Below are positions 43,032 to 50,965 of a stretch of 64,000 nucleotides of DNA, piece by piece; the first letter of the stretch is position 1, and every line of letters begins with the position of its first letter. The DNA lies in NCBI GenBank assembly GCA_963827315.1, contig CAWHAL010000001.1, positions 496,001 through 560,000 of the forward strand, read 5' to 3'. This stretch comes from CAVXEF01 sp963827315. Its GTDB lineage: Bacteria; Planctomycetota; Phycisphaerae; Sedimentisphaerales; Anaerobacaceae. The notes beneath the pieces were generated by a model that was given only the letters and a program-made list of their open reading frames with translations, was not told the DNA's origin and did not search any database. The position numbers and the translations under genes are program-made.

Positions 43032-44333
43032 GTGGAACTACCTATATTAGTGTTGGTCGCAAGTTTCGTTATACTGGTTCTGTTAAATGTACCAGTGGCA
43101 TTCTGCATGGGTATCTCAACGGTTTTGGCGATTTTGGCCATGGGGAACCTGCCGGCATTTGTGGCTGTGGCGCACAAGATAGCTACTGGAATTGATAGTT
43201 TCACTTTGCTGGCGATACCATTTTTTATCTTGTCGGGTCTATTGATGGGACAGGGGGGTATCGCTCGCCGGCTTATCGATTTCGCCAATGTGCTGGTGGG
43301 TAGATTCCGTGGCGGACTGGCTTTCGTAAATGTGCTGACTTGTATGCTTTTTGGTGCAATATCCGGCTCAGCAACGGCAGCGGTTTCCGCGATTGGGGGC
43401 TTCATGATTCCGCTGATGAATAAGATGGGCTACAACCGGGAATTCAATACTTCAGTAACCGTGACCGCAGCAACAACGGGTCTGCTGATTCCGCCCAGCA
43501 ACGTTATGATTGTCTATTCACTGGCTACCGGGGGCATGGTTTCAATCGCTGCCCTGTTTATAGCGGGGTATCTGCCCGGCATCCTGACGGGGATATCGCT
43601 GATGATTGTCAGTGGAATCATATCTGTCAGAAATAACTATGGCAAAGGAGAGACCTTCGCTTTCAAAGATGGGCTGATACGTTTCCTGCGGGCGATTCCG
43701 CCAATGATGCTTGTAATTATCGTGGTCGGCGGCATCCTTATGGGATGGTTTACCCCCACGGAAGCATCGGCAATCGGCGTTCTCTACACATTAATTTTGG
43801 CTGTAGTGGTGTATCGGGAAGTGAAGGTCAAAGACCTGCCGAAAATTCTTCTTCAGTGCGGTGTTACTACATCGGTAGTCTTTTTGCTCATAGGAACAAG
43901 TATGGCAATGTCATGGGTCCTGGCATCAGAAAATGTCCCTCAGAATATTAGTGCGAGCCTGATGAGCATCACAAGCAACAAAATCATTATTCTGCTGATA
44001 ATCAACGCCTTCCTGTTGGTGGTCGGGTGTTTTATGGATATGACGCCTGCCGTTCTGATATTCACTCCTATCTTTTTACCTGTAGTTATGAAATTTGGCA
44101 TGCACCCACTGCTTTTTGGCATCATTCTCATTATGAATTTAAATATAGGCCTGTGCACGCCGCCGGTGGGAACCGCCCTTTTCCTCGGCTGCAGCATAGC
44201 CAATACCACAGTAACCAAAGTAATACGTCACATTCTGCCGTTTTTTATCGCCATGATAATTACACTTTTAATCTGTACCTATGTGCCGCAAATAACAATG
44301 TGGCTCCCGACTAAATTCGGATTCGTCAAGTAG
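43032..44333 (+). CDS. dctM: TRAP transporter large permease (DctM)
   Basis: 433 residues, about 12-13 hydrophobic segments. Family blocks: IPFFILSGLLMGQGGIARRLI, FGAISGSATAAVSAIGGFMIPLM, TTGLLIPPSNVMIVYS and NIGLCTPPVGTALFLG. GTG start. With dctP and dctQ it is a complete sodium-driven tripartite transporter. Genes of the unit lie 2-41 bp apart. Confidence 0.95.
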   Translation: MELPILVLVASFVILVLLNVPVAFCMGISTVLAILAMGNLPAFVAVAHKIATGIDSFTLLAIPFFILSGLLMGQGGIARRLIDFANVLVGRFRGGLAFVNVLTCMLFGAISGSATAAVSAIGGFMIPLMNKMGYNREFNTSVTVTAATTGLLIPPSNVMIVYSLATGGMVSIAALFIAGYLPGILTGISLMIVSGIISVRNNYGKGETFAFKDGLIRFLRAIPPMMLVIIVVGGILMGWFTPTEASAIGVLYTLILAVVVYREVKVKDLPKILLQCGVTTSVVFLLIGTSMAMSWVLASENVPQNISASLMSITSNKIIILLIINAFLLVVGCFMDMTPAVLIFTPIFLPVVMKFGMHPLLFGIILIMNLNIGLCTPPVGTALFLGCSIANTTVTKVIRHILPFFIAMIITLLICTYVPQITMWLPTKFGFVK

Positions 44334-44397
44334 AACTGCTTCTTTGCCGAATAATTGATATAAGTAATATAGGTAGAATTATCCGAGGATTTTAACA

Positions 44398-45813
44398 ATG
44401 GCTGCGAAATTTATGACAGAAGATTTTCTCCTTCAAACAAAGGCGGCGAGGACCCTTTACCACGAATACGCAGCAAATATGCCGATATACGATTATCACT
44501 GTCACCTGCCGGCCAGGCAAATCGCCGACGACCATCGGTTCGAAAACATAACCCAGGTCTGGCTTTACGGCGACCACTACAAATGGCGGGCAATGAGAAC
44601 CAACGGTGTGCCCGAACGCTACTGCACCGGCGATGCCGACGACTGGGAAAAATTCCAGGCCTGGGCCCGAACGGTACCATACTGCCTGCGCAATCCGCTT
44701 TATCACTGGACACATTTGGAGTTGAAAAATCCCTTCGGCATAAGTAATAAGTTGCTGTGCCCGGACACCGCCCGCGAGATTTATGAGCACTGCAACAATC
44801 TGCTGCAAAGGCCGGATTTCAGCGTTCGCGGATTACTCCGCAAATTCAATGTAAAACTCGTCTGTACTACCGACGACCCGCTCGATAATCTCGAATACCA
44901 CAAAAAGATTGCTGACGACGGCTTTGAAATAAAGGTCTATGCTGCTTTTCGCCCCGACAAAGCCCTTGCGGTCGAAGCCCTCGAATTCCTGAACGGCTGG
45001 ATAGACAGGCTTGCAGGCGTTGCCGGCCTTGAGATTAAATCATTTTCCGATTTGCTCGAAGCGATAAAGAAACGCCACGATTACTTCCACGAGAACGGCT
45101 GCCGACTTTCAGACTACGGACTCGAAACCGCATACGCTGAAAGCTACACACAAAGCGAAGTCAAAAAAATATTTGAAAAGATAAGAAGCCGAAAAGAACT
45201 TGACCCCGTTGAGCGCCTCAAGTTCAAATCCGCTGTGCTCCACGAGTGCGGCATAATGGATGCCGAGGCGGGCTGGGTGATGCAGCTTCACCTTGGCGCT
45301 ATGCGAAGTAATAACACCCGAATGTTAAAAAAACTTGGTCCTGACACCGGCTTCGATTCGATTGGGGACTTCCTGCAGGCTCGCTCGCTTGCAAAGTTCC
45401 TCGATTCGCTCGATTCCAAAAACAAGCTTCCCAAAACCATACTCTATAATCTCAATCCAGCCGACAATGAACTGATAGCCACTATGCTCGGCAATTTTCA
45501 GGATGGTTCGGCCCCCGGCAAGTTGCAGCACGGCTCCGCCTGGTGGTTCCTGGACCAGAAAGATGGCATGGAAAAACAAATCAACGCGCTCTCCAACCTG
45601 GGCTTACTCAGTCACTTTGTCGGTATGCTCACCGACTCAAGGAGTTTCCTGTCGTTTCCGCGGCATGAATATTTCCGCCGAGTCCTCTGCAACCTTCTCG
45701 GCAGCGATATCGAACAGGGCCTGATGCCCCCCGATTACGAACTGGTCGGCTCTATGGTGCAAAACATCTGTTTCAACAATGCCAAAAACTACTTCCCTAT
45801 GCAGCTTGACTGA
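44398..45813 (+). CDS. uxaC: Uronate isomerase
   Basis: 471-residue amidohydrolase-superfamily enzyme converting glucuronate to fructuronate and galacturonate to tagaturonate. YDYHCHLPARQIADD carries the metal-binding HxH; WYLxx elsewhere and the block RSNNTRMLKKLGPDTGFDSIGD and LIATMLGNFQDGSAPGK are UxaC-specific. GAGG precedes the ATG by about 11 bases. The gene completes a GH28-TRAP-isomerase set; uxaB, uxaA and kdgK are not in the window. Confidence 0.95.
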   Translation: MAAKFMTEDFLLQTKAARTLYHEYAANMPIYDYHCHLPARQIADDHRFENITQVWLYGDHYKWRAMRTNGVPERYCTGDADDWEKFQAWARTVPYCLRNPLYHWTHLELKNPFGISNKLLCPDTAREIYEHCNNLLQRPDFSVRGLLRKFNVKLVCTTDDPLDNLEYHKKIADDGFEIKVYAAFRPDKALAVEALEFLNGWIDRLAGVAGLEIKSFSDLLEAIKKRHDYFHENGCRLSDYGLETAYAESYTQSEVKKIFEKIRSRKELDPVERLKFKSAVLHECGIMDAEAGWVMQLHLGAMRSNNTRMLKKLGPDTGFDSIGDFLQARSLAKFLDSLDSKNKLPKTILYNLNPADNELIATMLGNFQDGSAPGKLQHGSAWWFLDQKDGMEKQINALSNLGLLSHFVGMLTDSRSFLSFPRHEYFRRVLCNLLGSDIEQGLMPPDYELVGSMVQNICFNNAKNYFPMQLD

Positions 45814-45885
45814 ATCACCGCACCCAATCGGACATCGACAGCCGGGCGAATCAGCCCACGGTCTTTATCACAGGCATATCACGGG

Positions 45886-46551
45886 CTAATACTTTGATAC
45901 ATTCACATCATGTATAGAGCCGGTAACAAGGTAAACCGTTCGTTCGCAGATATTGGTTACTCGGTCTGCAATTCGCTCAAGATTGTGTGCTACCCAGATG
46001 AGCGGCGTTGCTTTAGATATGGTTTTGGGGTCTGCAATCATATAGTTCAGCAATTCGTGATAAACCTTGTCGTAAAGCTTGTCAACCTGGTCATCTTCGT
46101 TGCAGATTGCTGCAGCCGCCTTGGCATCACGATTTACGAATGACTCAAGGCTTCTTTTGAGCATGCTTGTGGCTTTTTCTGCCATCAGGGGGATATTGAC
46201 CAGAGGTTTTACCGGCAATTCGTTGCCGAGCATAACTGCGATTTTTGCGATGCCTTCGGCGTGGTCGCCGATACGTTCCAAATCGGTAGTAACATAAAGG
46301 ATTGCTATAATCTCCCGCAGGTCGGCGGCTACCGGCTGCTGCAAAGCGATAAGGTGAATACACTCTTCCTCAATTTCACCACGTCTTTTATTTATAAGCT
46401 CGTCGTTCTCAATAATCCGATTAGCCCTGTCCATATCCCGCTCTTTGAGGGCCTGCACCGATTGGTTAATGGCATCAATAACCGTTTGCCCCATATTCAT
46501 GAGGCCATTTTCAAGGTCCTTGATATGTCTGACGAAAGTTTCTCTTGCCAT
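45886..46551 (-). CDS. phoU: Phosphate transport regulator PhoU
   Basis: 221 residues from the ATG at 46551 (AGGAG seven bases upstream). Two homologous three-helix halves; ERIGDHAEGIAKIA and NLERIADRVTNICERTVYLVTG are the twin E/DxxxD metal-cluster motifs. PhoU links the Pst transporter to the PhoR/PhoB system and limits phosphate uptake. No phoR or phoB gene lies nearby. Last gene of the pst operon. Confidence 0.95.
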   Translation of the reverse strand: MARETFVRHIKDLENGLMNMGQTVIDAINQSVQALKERDMDRANRIIENDELINKRRGEIEEECIHLIALQQPVAADLREIIAILYVTTDLERIGDHAEGIAKIAVMLGNELPVKPLVNIPLMAEKATSMLKRSLESFVNRDAKAAAAICNEDDQVDKLYDKVYHELLNYMIADPKTISKATPLIWVAHNLERIADRVTNICERTVYLVTGSIHDVNVSKY

Positions 46552-46567
46552 AATTAATCTCCTGTGA

Positions 46568-47332
46568 TTAGCCGAAACGGCCGCTAATATAATTTTCTGT
46601 AAGTTTTTCTTTGGGGTTCGTAAATACCATATCTGTGTCTGCGAACTCAATGAGCCGGCCTAAATACATAAAACCCGTGTAATCAGATACTCTGGCGGCC
46701 TGCTGCATATTATGAGTTACGATAACAAGGGCAAATTCCTTTTTCAGCACTCGCAGAAGTTCTTCGATTTTAAGCGTAGAAACCGGGTCAAGCGCAGAGC
46801 ATGGCTCATCGAGCAGAATTATATCAGGTTTTAATATCAGCACTCTGGCGATGCAAAGTCTTTGCTGCTGTTCGAGTGAGAGCGAACGAGCGTTGCTTTT
46901 CAACTTGTCTTTAAGCTCATCCCAAAGTCCGACATGTTCGAGACCGTTCTGGATGGTGTGCATCAGTTCGTCTTTCCCGTCGAGCATCCGGTGTATTCGA
47001 AGTCCGAATGCGAGATTATTGTAGATTGACAAGTCGAAGACATTAGGCCTTTGAAAAACCATGCCGACCTTTCTTCGCAGGAAAATCAGGTCGGTATCAG
47101 GCTCAAGAATATTTTTATTTTCGATTAATACTTTACCTTCGGTTCTGACATTTTCGACCAGGTCGTTCATCCTGTTGAAGCATCGCAGCAGTGTTGACTT
47201 GCCGCATCCGGAAGGTCCGATGATTGCGGTTATATTTTGCGCAGGAATAGTTATGTTGACGTCGCTGAGCGCCAGAAAATCGTCGTAATACAGATTCAGG
47301 TTCTGCGTTTTAATAACTGGTGTAAATTCCAT
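46568..47332 (-). CDS. pstB: Phosphate ABC transporter ATPase, variant PstB
   Basis: 254 residues from the ATG at 47332. Walker A GPSGCGKST, Walker B IILLDEPCSALDP and the H-loop VTHNMQQAAR are normal. The ABC signature reads LSLEQQQR where PstB proteins have LSGGQQQR, so both glycines are lost. In an ABC dimer this may give one degenerate ATP site if it pairs with the second PstB encoded next to it. Starts 4 bp after the upstream pstB. Confidence 0.88.
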   Translation of the reverse strand: MEFTPVIKTQNLNLYYDDFLALSDVNITIPAQNITAIIGPSGCGKSTLLRCFNRMNDLVENVRTEGKVLIENKNILEPDTDLIFLRRKVGMVFQRPNVFDLSIYNNLAFGLRIHRMLDGKDELMHTIQNGLEHVGLWDELKDKLKSNARSLSLEQQQRLCIARVLILKPDIILLDEPCSALDPVSTLKIEELLRVLKKEFALVIVTHNMQQAARVSDYTGFMYLGRLIEFADTDMVFTNPKEKLTENYISGRFG

Positions 47333-47336
47333 ATAA

Positions 47337-48092
47337 TTATCCGAATCTGCCGGTAACATAATCCTCGGTGCGCTTGTCTTTCGGGTTAGCGAACACATCG
47401 GCTGTTTGGCCGATTTCAACCAGTTCACCCATAAGAAAGAAGCCGCATCGGTCGCTTACACGGGCTGCCTGTTTGGTATTATTAGTTACAAGTACCTGCG
47501 TATAATTGTTCTTGAGATGCTGCATGGCATCTTCGACTTTTGCAGTGGAGATGGGGTCAAGGCCGGAACAAGGCTCGTCGTAAAGAATTACATCCGGCTC
47601 ACAGGCAAGCGTTCTGGCGATGCAAAGACGCTGCTGCTGTCCGCCTGAAAGTTTTGTTGCCGTCGTATCGAGTCTGTCCTTGACTTCGTCCCAGAGATAC
47701 GCTTTCTGCAAAGCATCTTCTACAATTTCAGCGACAGTATTCTTCCTGGTGATGCCGTGTACTTTAGGGCCATAAGCGACATTATTGTAGACGCTCGTTG
47801 GCAAAACCTGAGGCAGGGCAAAAATTATGCCGACCTTTTTGCGCAGGATGCTGTCGCTAATCTCTGTGGCATTCTGGTTTTCGAAAACAATCTGGCCGTT
47901 CTGTGAGTAAGCGGCATCAAGATAATTAAGCCTGTTCAGCGCGAGCAGAAAAGTGGTCTTCCCGCTGTTGGCAGGACCAATAATTCCGAATATCTCATTT
48001 TTGTATATGTCCACAGTAATGTCTTTCAACGCCTGTAATGGGCCGAAGTAAGAATTTAAATTTGTAACCTTTATAACAGGCTCTGCTACCAT
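47337..48092 (-). CDS. pstB: Phosphate ABC transporter ATPase, second PstB
   Basis: 251 residues from the ATG at 48092; the longer open frame upstream overlaps pstA in another frame and is not coding for this protein. Walker A reads GPANSGKTT, the signature LSGGQQQR is intact, Walker B is VILYDEPCSGLDP. In the H-loop region the sequence is VTNNTKQAAR, with Asn in place of the usual His (VTHNMQQA). So this paralog keeps the signature but lacks the switch histidine, while the other keeps the histidine but lacks the signature. Its start overlaps the pstA stop by 7 bp. Confidence 0.88.
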   Translation of the reverse strand: MVAEPVIKVTNLNSYFGPLQALKDITVDIYKNEIFGIIGPANSGKTTFLLALNRLNYLDAAYSQNGQIVFENQNATEISDSILRKKVGIIFALPQVLPTSVYNNVAYGPKVHGITRKNTVAEIVEDALQKAYLWDEVKDRLDTTATKLSGGQQQRLCIARTLACEPDVILYDEPCSGLDPISTAKVEDAMQHLKNNYTQVLVTNNTKQAARVSDRCGFFLMGELVEIGQTADVFANPKDKRTEDYVTGRFG

Positions 48093-48934
48093 TGCTTTTT
48101 CTTTCTGAAATGTGTACGCAATATTATGCTTATCAGATTCATCAGAAACACAAGTGCTATAAGTACAAATGCAGTAGCAAAACTTATTTTCATTGGCATA
48201 TTCGGTACCTGGGTCGAAATAACATAGAGATGATAAGGCAAAGCCATAACCTGGTCGAAAACGGAATGCGGCAGGCGAGGCAGATAGAAAGCTGCAACGG
48301 TAAAAAGAATGGGAGCGGTTTCGCCTGCGGCCCTGCTTAAACTTAAAACAGTTCCGGTGAGAATCCCTGGTATTGCATATGGCAGTACGCAATATCGGAC
48401 AGTCTGCCATTTTGTCGCGCCCAGCGAAAGACTGATTCTCCTGAAACTATTGGGTACTGCTTCAAGAGCTTCTTTCGATGCGGTAATTATCACTGGCAGA
48501 CTCATAATTGCCAAAGTCAATGAGCCTGCAAGAATGGATGTGCCGAGTTTCAAAAACAAGACAAATAACGTAAAGCCAAACAAACCATAAATGATGGACG
48601 GGATACCTGAAAGATTTACCACGGATAGTTTAATCATTCGCGTAAAGGCGTTGTCTTTTGCATATTCGACCAGATAGACGGCAGACAGTATGCCTAAGGG
48701 CAGTGAAAACAACATCGTGCCGATGACGAGCAGAATCGTGCCGACGATTGCAGGGAAGATACCTCCCTCTTTCATCCCGTTGCGAGGTGATTGCGAAATG
48801 AATCCCCAGCTTATTGCGCTGAAACCGTTTTTGATAATATATAGGATAGTCAATATTATGGGCGTTACGACAAGCAGAGTAATAAATCCGAGAACAACAA
48901 AAGCAACTTTCTCGCGGATTTTGGCTGCGTTCAT
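48086..48934 (-). CDS. pstA: Phosphate ABC transporter permease PstA
   Basis: 282 residues, six membrane helices. The EAA-loop region SKEALEAVPNSFRRISLSLGATKWQTVRYCVLPYAIPGILTG is seen as ALEAVPNSFR and LGATKWQTV, and LSRAAGETAPILFT is the PstA signature. Overlaps pstC by 4 bp. Forms the channel with PstC. Confidence 0.94.
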   Translation of the reverse strand: MNAAKIREKVAFVVLGFITLLVVTPIILTILYIIKNGFSAISWGFISQSPRNGMKEGGIFPAIVGTILLVIGTMLFSLPLGILSAVYLVEYAKDNAFTRMIKLSVVNLSGIPSIIYGLFGFTLFVLFLKLGTSILAGSLTLAIMSLPVIITASKEALEAVPNSFRRISLSLGATKWQTVRYCVLPYAIPGILTGTVLSLSRAAGETAPILFTVAAFYLPRLPHSVFDQVMALPYHLYVISTQVPNMPMKISFATAFVLIALVFLMNLISIILRTHFRKKKQW

Positions 48935-49821
48935 CTTCTTGCCCTTCGTAAAAAGAAGTCGGCGAAAAAGTTTATTATGAACGTTATTGTAAAGAGTATC
49001 AAACCTACCGCAAAAAGCGCGAAATAGTGGTCTGAGCCGCGGACTGTCTCGCCCATTTCACCGGCAATCGTAGCGGTAAGCGTTCTTAACGGCTGGAGAA
49101 TCGAGACAGGCATAACGGGGGCATTGCCTGTGACCATCATTACAACCATTGTTTCGCCGATGACCCTGCCTATACCAAGCATGATGGCCGCAATGATTCC
49201 CGATGAAGCTGATGGTACGACAATACGCCAGAGGGTTTGCCATCTCGTGGCACCAAGCCCGAAAGCGGCTTCTTTAAAACTCTTCGGCACGCCTGCCAGA
49301 GCATCTTCGGAAATACTGATTATTGTGGGCAGTGCCATAAATGCCAGCAGCAGGCTTCCGGTCAGACCACACATGCCGGTGTTCAGGTGAAAAAGATTTT
49401 TAAGAAATGGCCCCAGCCAAACTATCCCGATAAATCCCAATACGACGCTTGGTATCGCAGCAAGAATTTCTATCAGTGATTTTAGAATGTTCTTCAGGTG
49501 CTTGGGCGCAATCTCAGCGATGAACATTGCTGATATCACCCCGGCGGGAACGCAGATTATAATAGCTCCGGCTGTAACATATATTGAACCGAGCAGAAGC
49601 GGTACCATCCCGAATGTTGGAGGTTCCGAAACGGGAAGCCAGCTTTTGCTGAACAAAAATTTGCCAAGGGGGTATATGCCGAACAAAGAAAGAGAGTCCT
49701 TGAGCAGGAACAGAAAAATAAGAAAAACAAAAACAATGACCAGCAGGCCGCTCAGCTTTATGCACGATTCTATAATGTATTCTTTAATTTTTCTCAGGTA
49801 AGGTTGCTCCGAGTGGTACAA
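48931..49821 (-). CDS. pstC: Phosphate ABC transporter permease PstC
   Basis: About 297 residues. PstC blocks: FLIFLFLLKDSLSLFG, AALAxVPKSFKEAAFGLGATRWQT as SEDALAGVPKSFKEA and LGATRWQTLW, and GRVIGETMVVMMVTGNA. The start is uncertain: the pstS stop at 49784 lies inside this frame, so the gene begins within the pstS 3' end. A TTG at 49821 with a purine-rich AAAGAGA upstream is used here; ATG codons further upstream would read through more of pstS. Six helices are expected. Confidence 0.88.
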   Translation of the reverse strand: MYHSEQPYLRKIKEYIIESCIKLSGLLVIVFVFLIFLFLLKDSLSLFGIYPLGKFLFSKSWLPVSEPPTFGMVPLLLGSIYVTAGAIIICVPAGVISAMFIAEIAPKHLKNILKSLIEILAAIPSVVLGFIGIVWLGPFLKNLFHLNTGMCGLTGSLLLAFMALPTIISISEDALAGVPKSFKEAAFGLGATRWQTLWRIVVPSASSGIIAAIMLGIGRVIGETMVVMMVTGNAPVMPVSILQPLRTLTATIAGEMGETVRGSDHYFALFAVGLILFTITFIINFFADFFLRRARR

Positions 49822-50668
49822 AACCCGTCTCTTTGAATTGCTGCTGTCCTTTGGCAGACAGCGTAAAATCGATAAAAAGCTTTGTAGCTTCTCTGGGCTC
49901 ACCATTTGTATAGAAATAAAGCGGCCTGGACAGCGGATACGTGCCATTGAGGACATTGTTGACGTCAGGCGGATAGAATTGACTGTTTTTGCCCAGCAGC
50001 AGTGTTTTTGTTCTGTCGCAAATGTAACCCATACCTAAATACCCTATAGATGCTTCATTGGTTGCCACTTCTTCGACGATTGTCTGCGAGGAGGACAGCA
50101 GCAGTGTCTGGGGTGAAAATTCTTCGGTGCTTTCTTTATGGCCTAAATGTATCACCTGTTCTTTGAAATAAGCATAAGTGCCGGAGCTGACTTCACGTGA
50201 AAGCGTTACAATAGCAAGGTCTTTTCCACCAAATTGTTTCCAGTTGTTCGCCTTGCCGGTAAATATCCGGTGTAAATCTTCGATTGTCAGTTTATCAACA
50301 GGATTATTTTTGTTTACTATTACCGCCACGCCGTCATGGGCAACAGTAAATTCCTTCGGATAAACACCCTCTTTTTCGGCTAATTCCACTTCCTTGGGTT
50401 TTATCTCCCGGGAAGCAGTTGCAACGTCGCACGTTTTGTTTATTAATGAGGCAATTCCGACGCCGCTGCCGCCGCCGGTTATTGCCACAAACATATAGGG
50501 ATACTCTTTCATGAACTCTTCAGCGATTTTCTGTGCGGCATTGACGACGGTGTCCGAGCCTTTTACCTGAATAAAACTCTGCGGCTGATTCGGGTCATTT
50601 TGTCTCTTACAGCCGCCCGTGATAGAAAACACCATCAGCGTTACTATTAGTGGAAGTTTTGATTTCAT
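49784..50668 (-). CDS. pstS: Phosphate-binding lipoprotein PstS
   Basis: 294 residues. Signal peptide with Cys about 20 (ITGGC), so membrane-anchored. VKGSDTVVNAAQKIAEEF, TGGGSGVGIASLINKTCDVATASR and LSREVSSGTYAYFKEQV are the phosphate-contact loops. First gene of pstS-C-A-B-B-phoU. A promoter is found very close to the start codon (50678-50705). Confidence 0.94.
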   Translation of the reverse strand: MKSKLPLIVTLMVFSITGGCKRQNDPNQPQSFIQVKGSDTVVNAAQKIAEEFMKEYPYMFVAITGGGSGVGIASLINKTCDVATASREIKPKEVELAEKEGVYPKEFTVAHDGVAVIVNKNNPVDKLTIEDLHRIFTGKANNWKQFGGKDLAIVTLSREVSSGTYAYFKEQVIHLGHKESTEEFSPQTLLLSSSQTIVEEVATNEASIGYLGMGYICDRTKTLLLGKNSQFYPPDVNNVLNGTYPLSRPLYFYTNGEPREATKLFIDFTLSAKGQQQFKETGFVPLGATLPEKN

Positions 50669-50677
50669 CTGCGCAAG

Positions 50678-50705
50678 AATCTAACACGTATGTGCTGTTT
50701 GTCAA
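50678..50705 (-). promoter_or_regulatory. Possible promoter of the pst operon
   Basis: Minus strand TTGACA (50700-50705), 16-bp spacer, TAGATT (50678-50683). Transcription would begin only about 3 bases before the pstS ATG at 50668, giving a nearly leaderless mRNA. No clear Pho box is seen. Confidence 0.4.
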
Positions 50706-50807
50706 GACAGTTTAATACTACGGCACAATTTACGCAAACCGACCGATTTTATGCCGCCGGGAGTTTTTCAAGGCGGCGAATAACTGATTTTCCGGACACT
50801 CCCGAAG

Positions 50808-50837
50808 TTGACAACTCGTTCGGAAAGTTGTTATATT
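50808..50837 (+). promoter_or_regulatory. tRNA-Arg promoter
   Basis: TTGACA at 50808-50813, 18-bp spacer, TATATT at 50832-50837. Start near 50844, about 14 bases before the mature tRNA 5' end. Confidence 0.7.
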
Positions 50838-50857
50838 GCATGTACTCAGGAGTTTGA

Positions 50858-50952
<95 letters not shown>

Positions 50953-50965
50953 CAAAGGGGTGTCT

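Noticed and set aside
48093..48410. N-terminal extension of the second PstB up to 48410.
   Set aside because: The extension overlaps pstA in another frame and has no PstB-like sequence; the ATG at 48092 gives a normal-length protein.
50678..50857. Possible Pho box upstream of pstS.
   Set aside because: Only isolated TGTC motifs are present; the 11-bp-spaced direct repeats of a Pho box are not seen.
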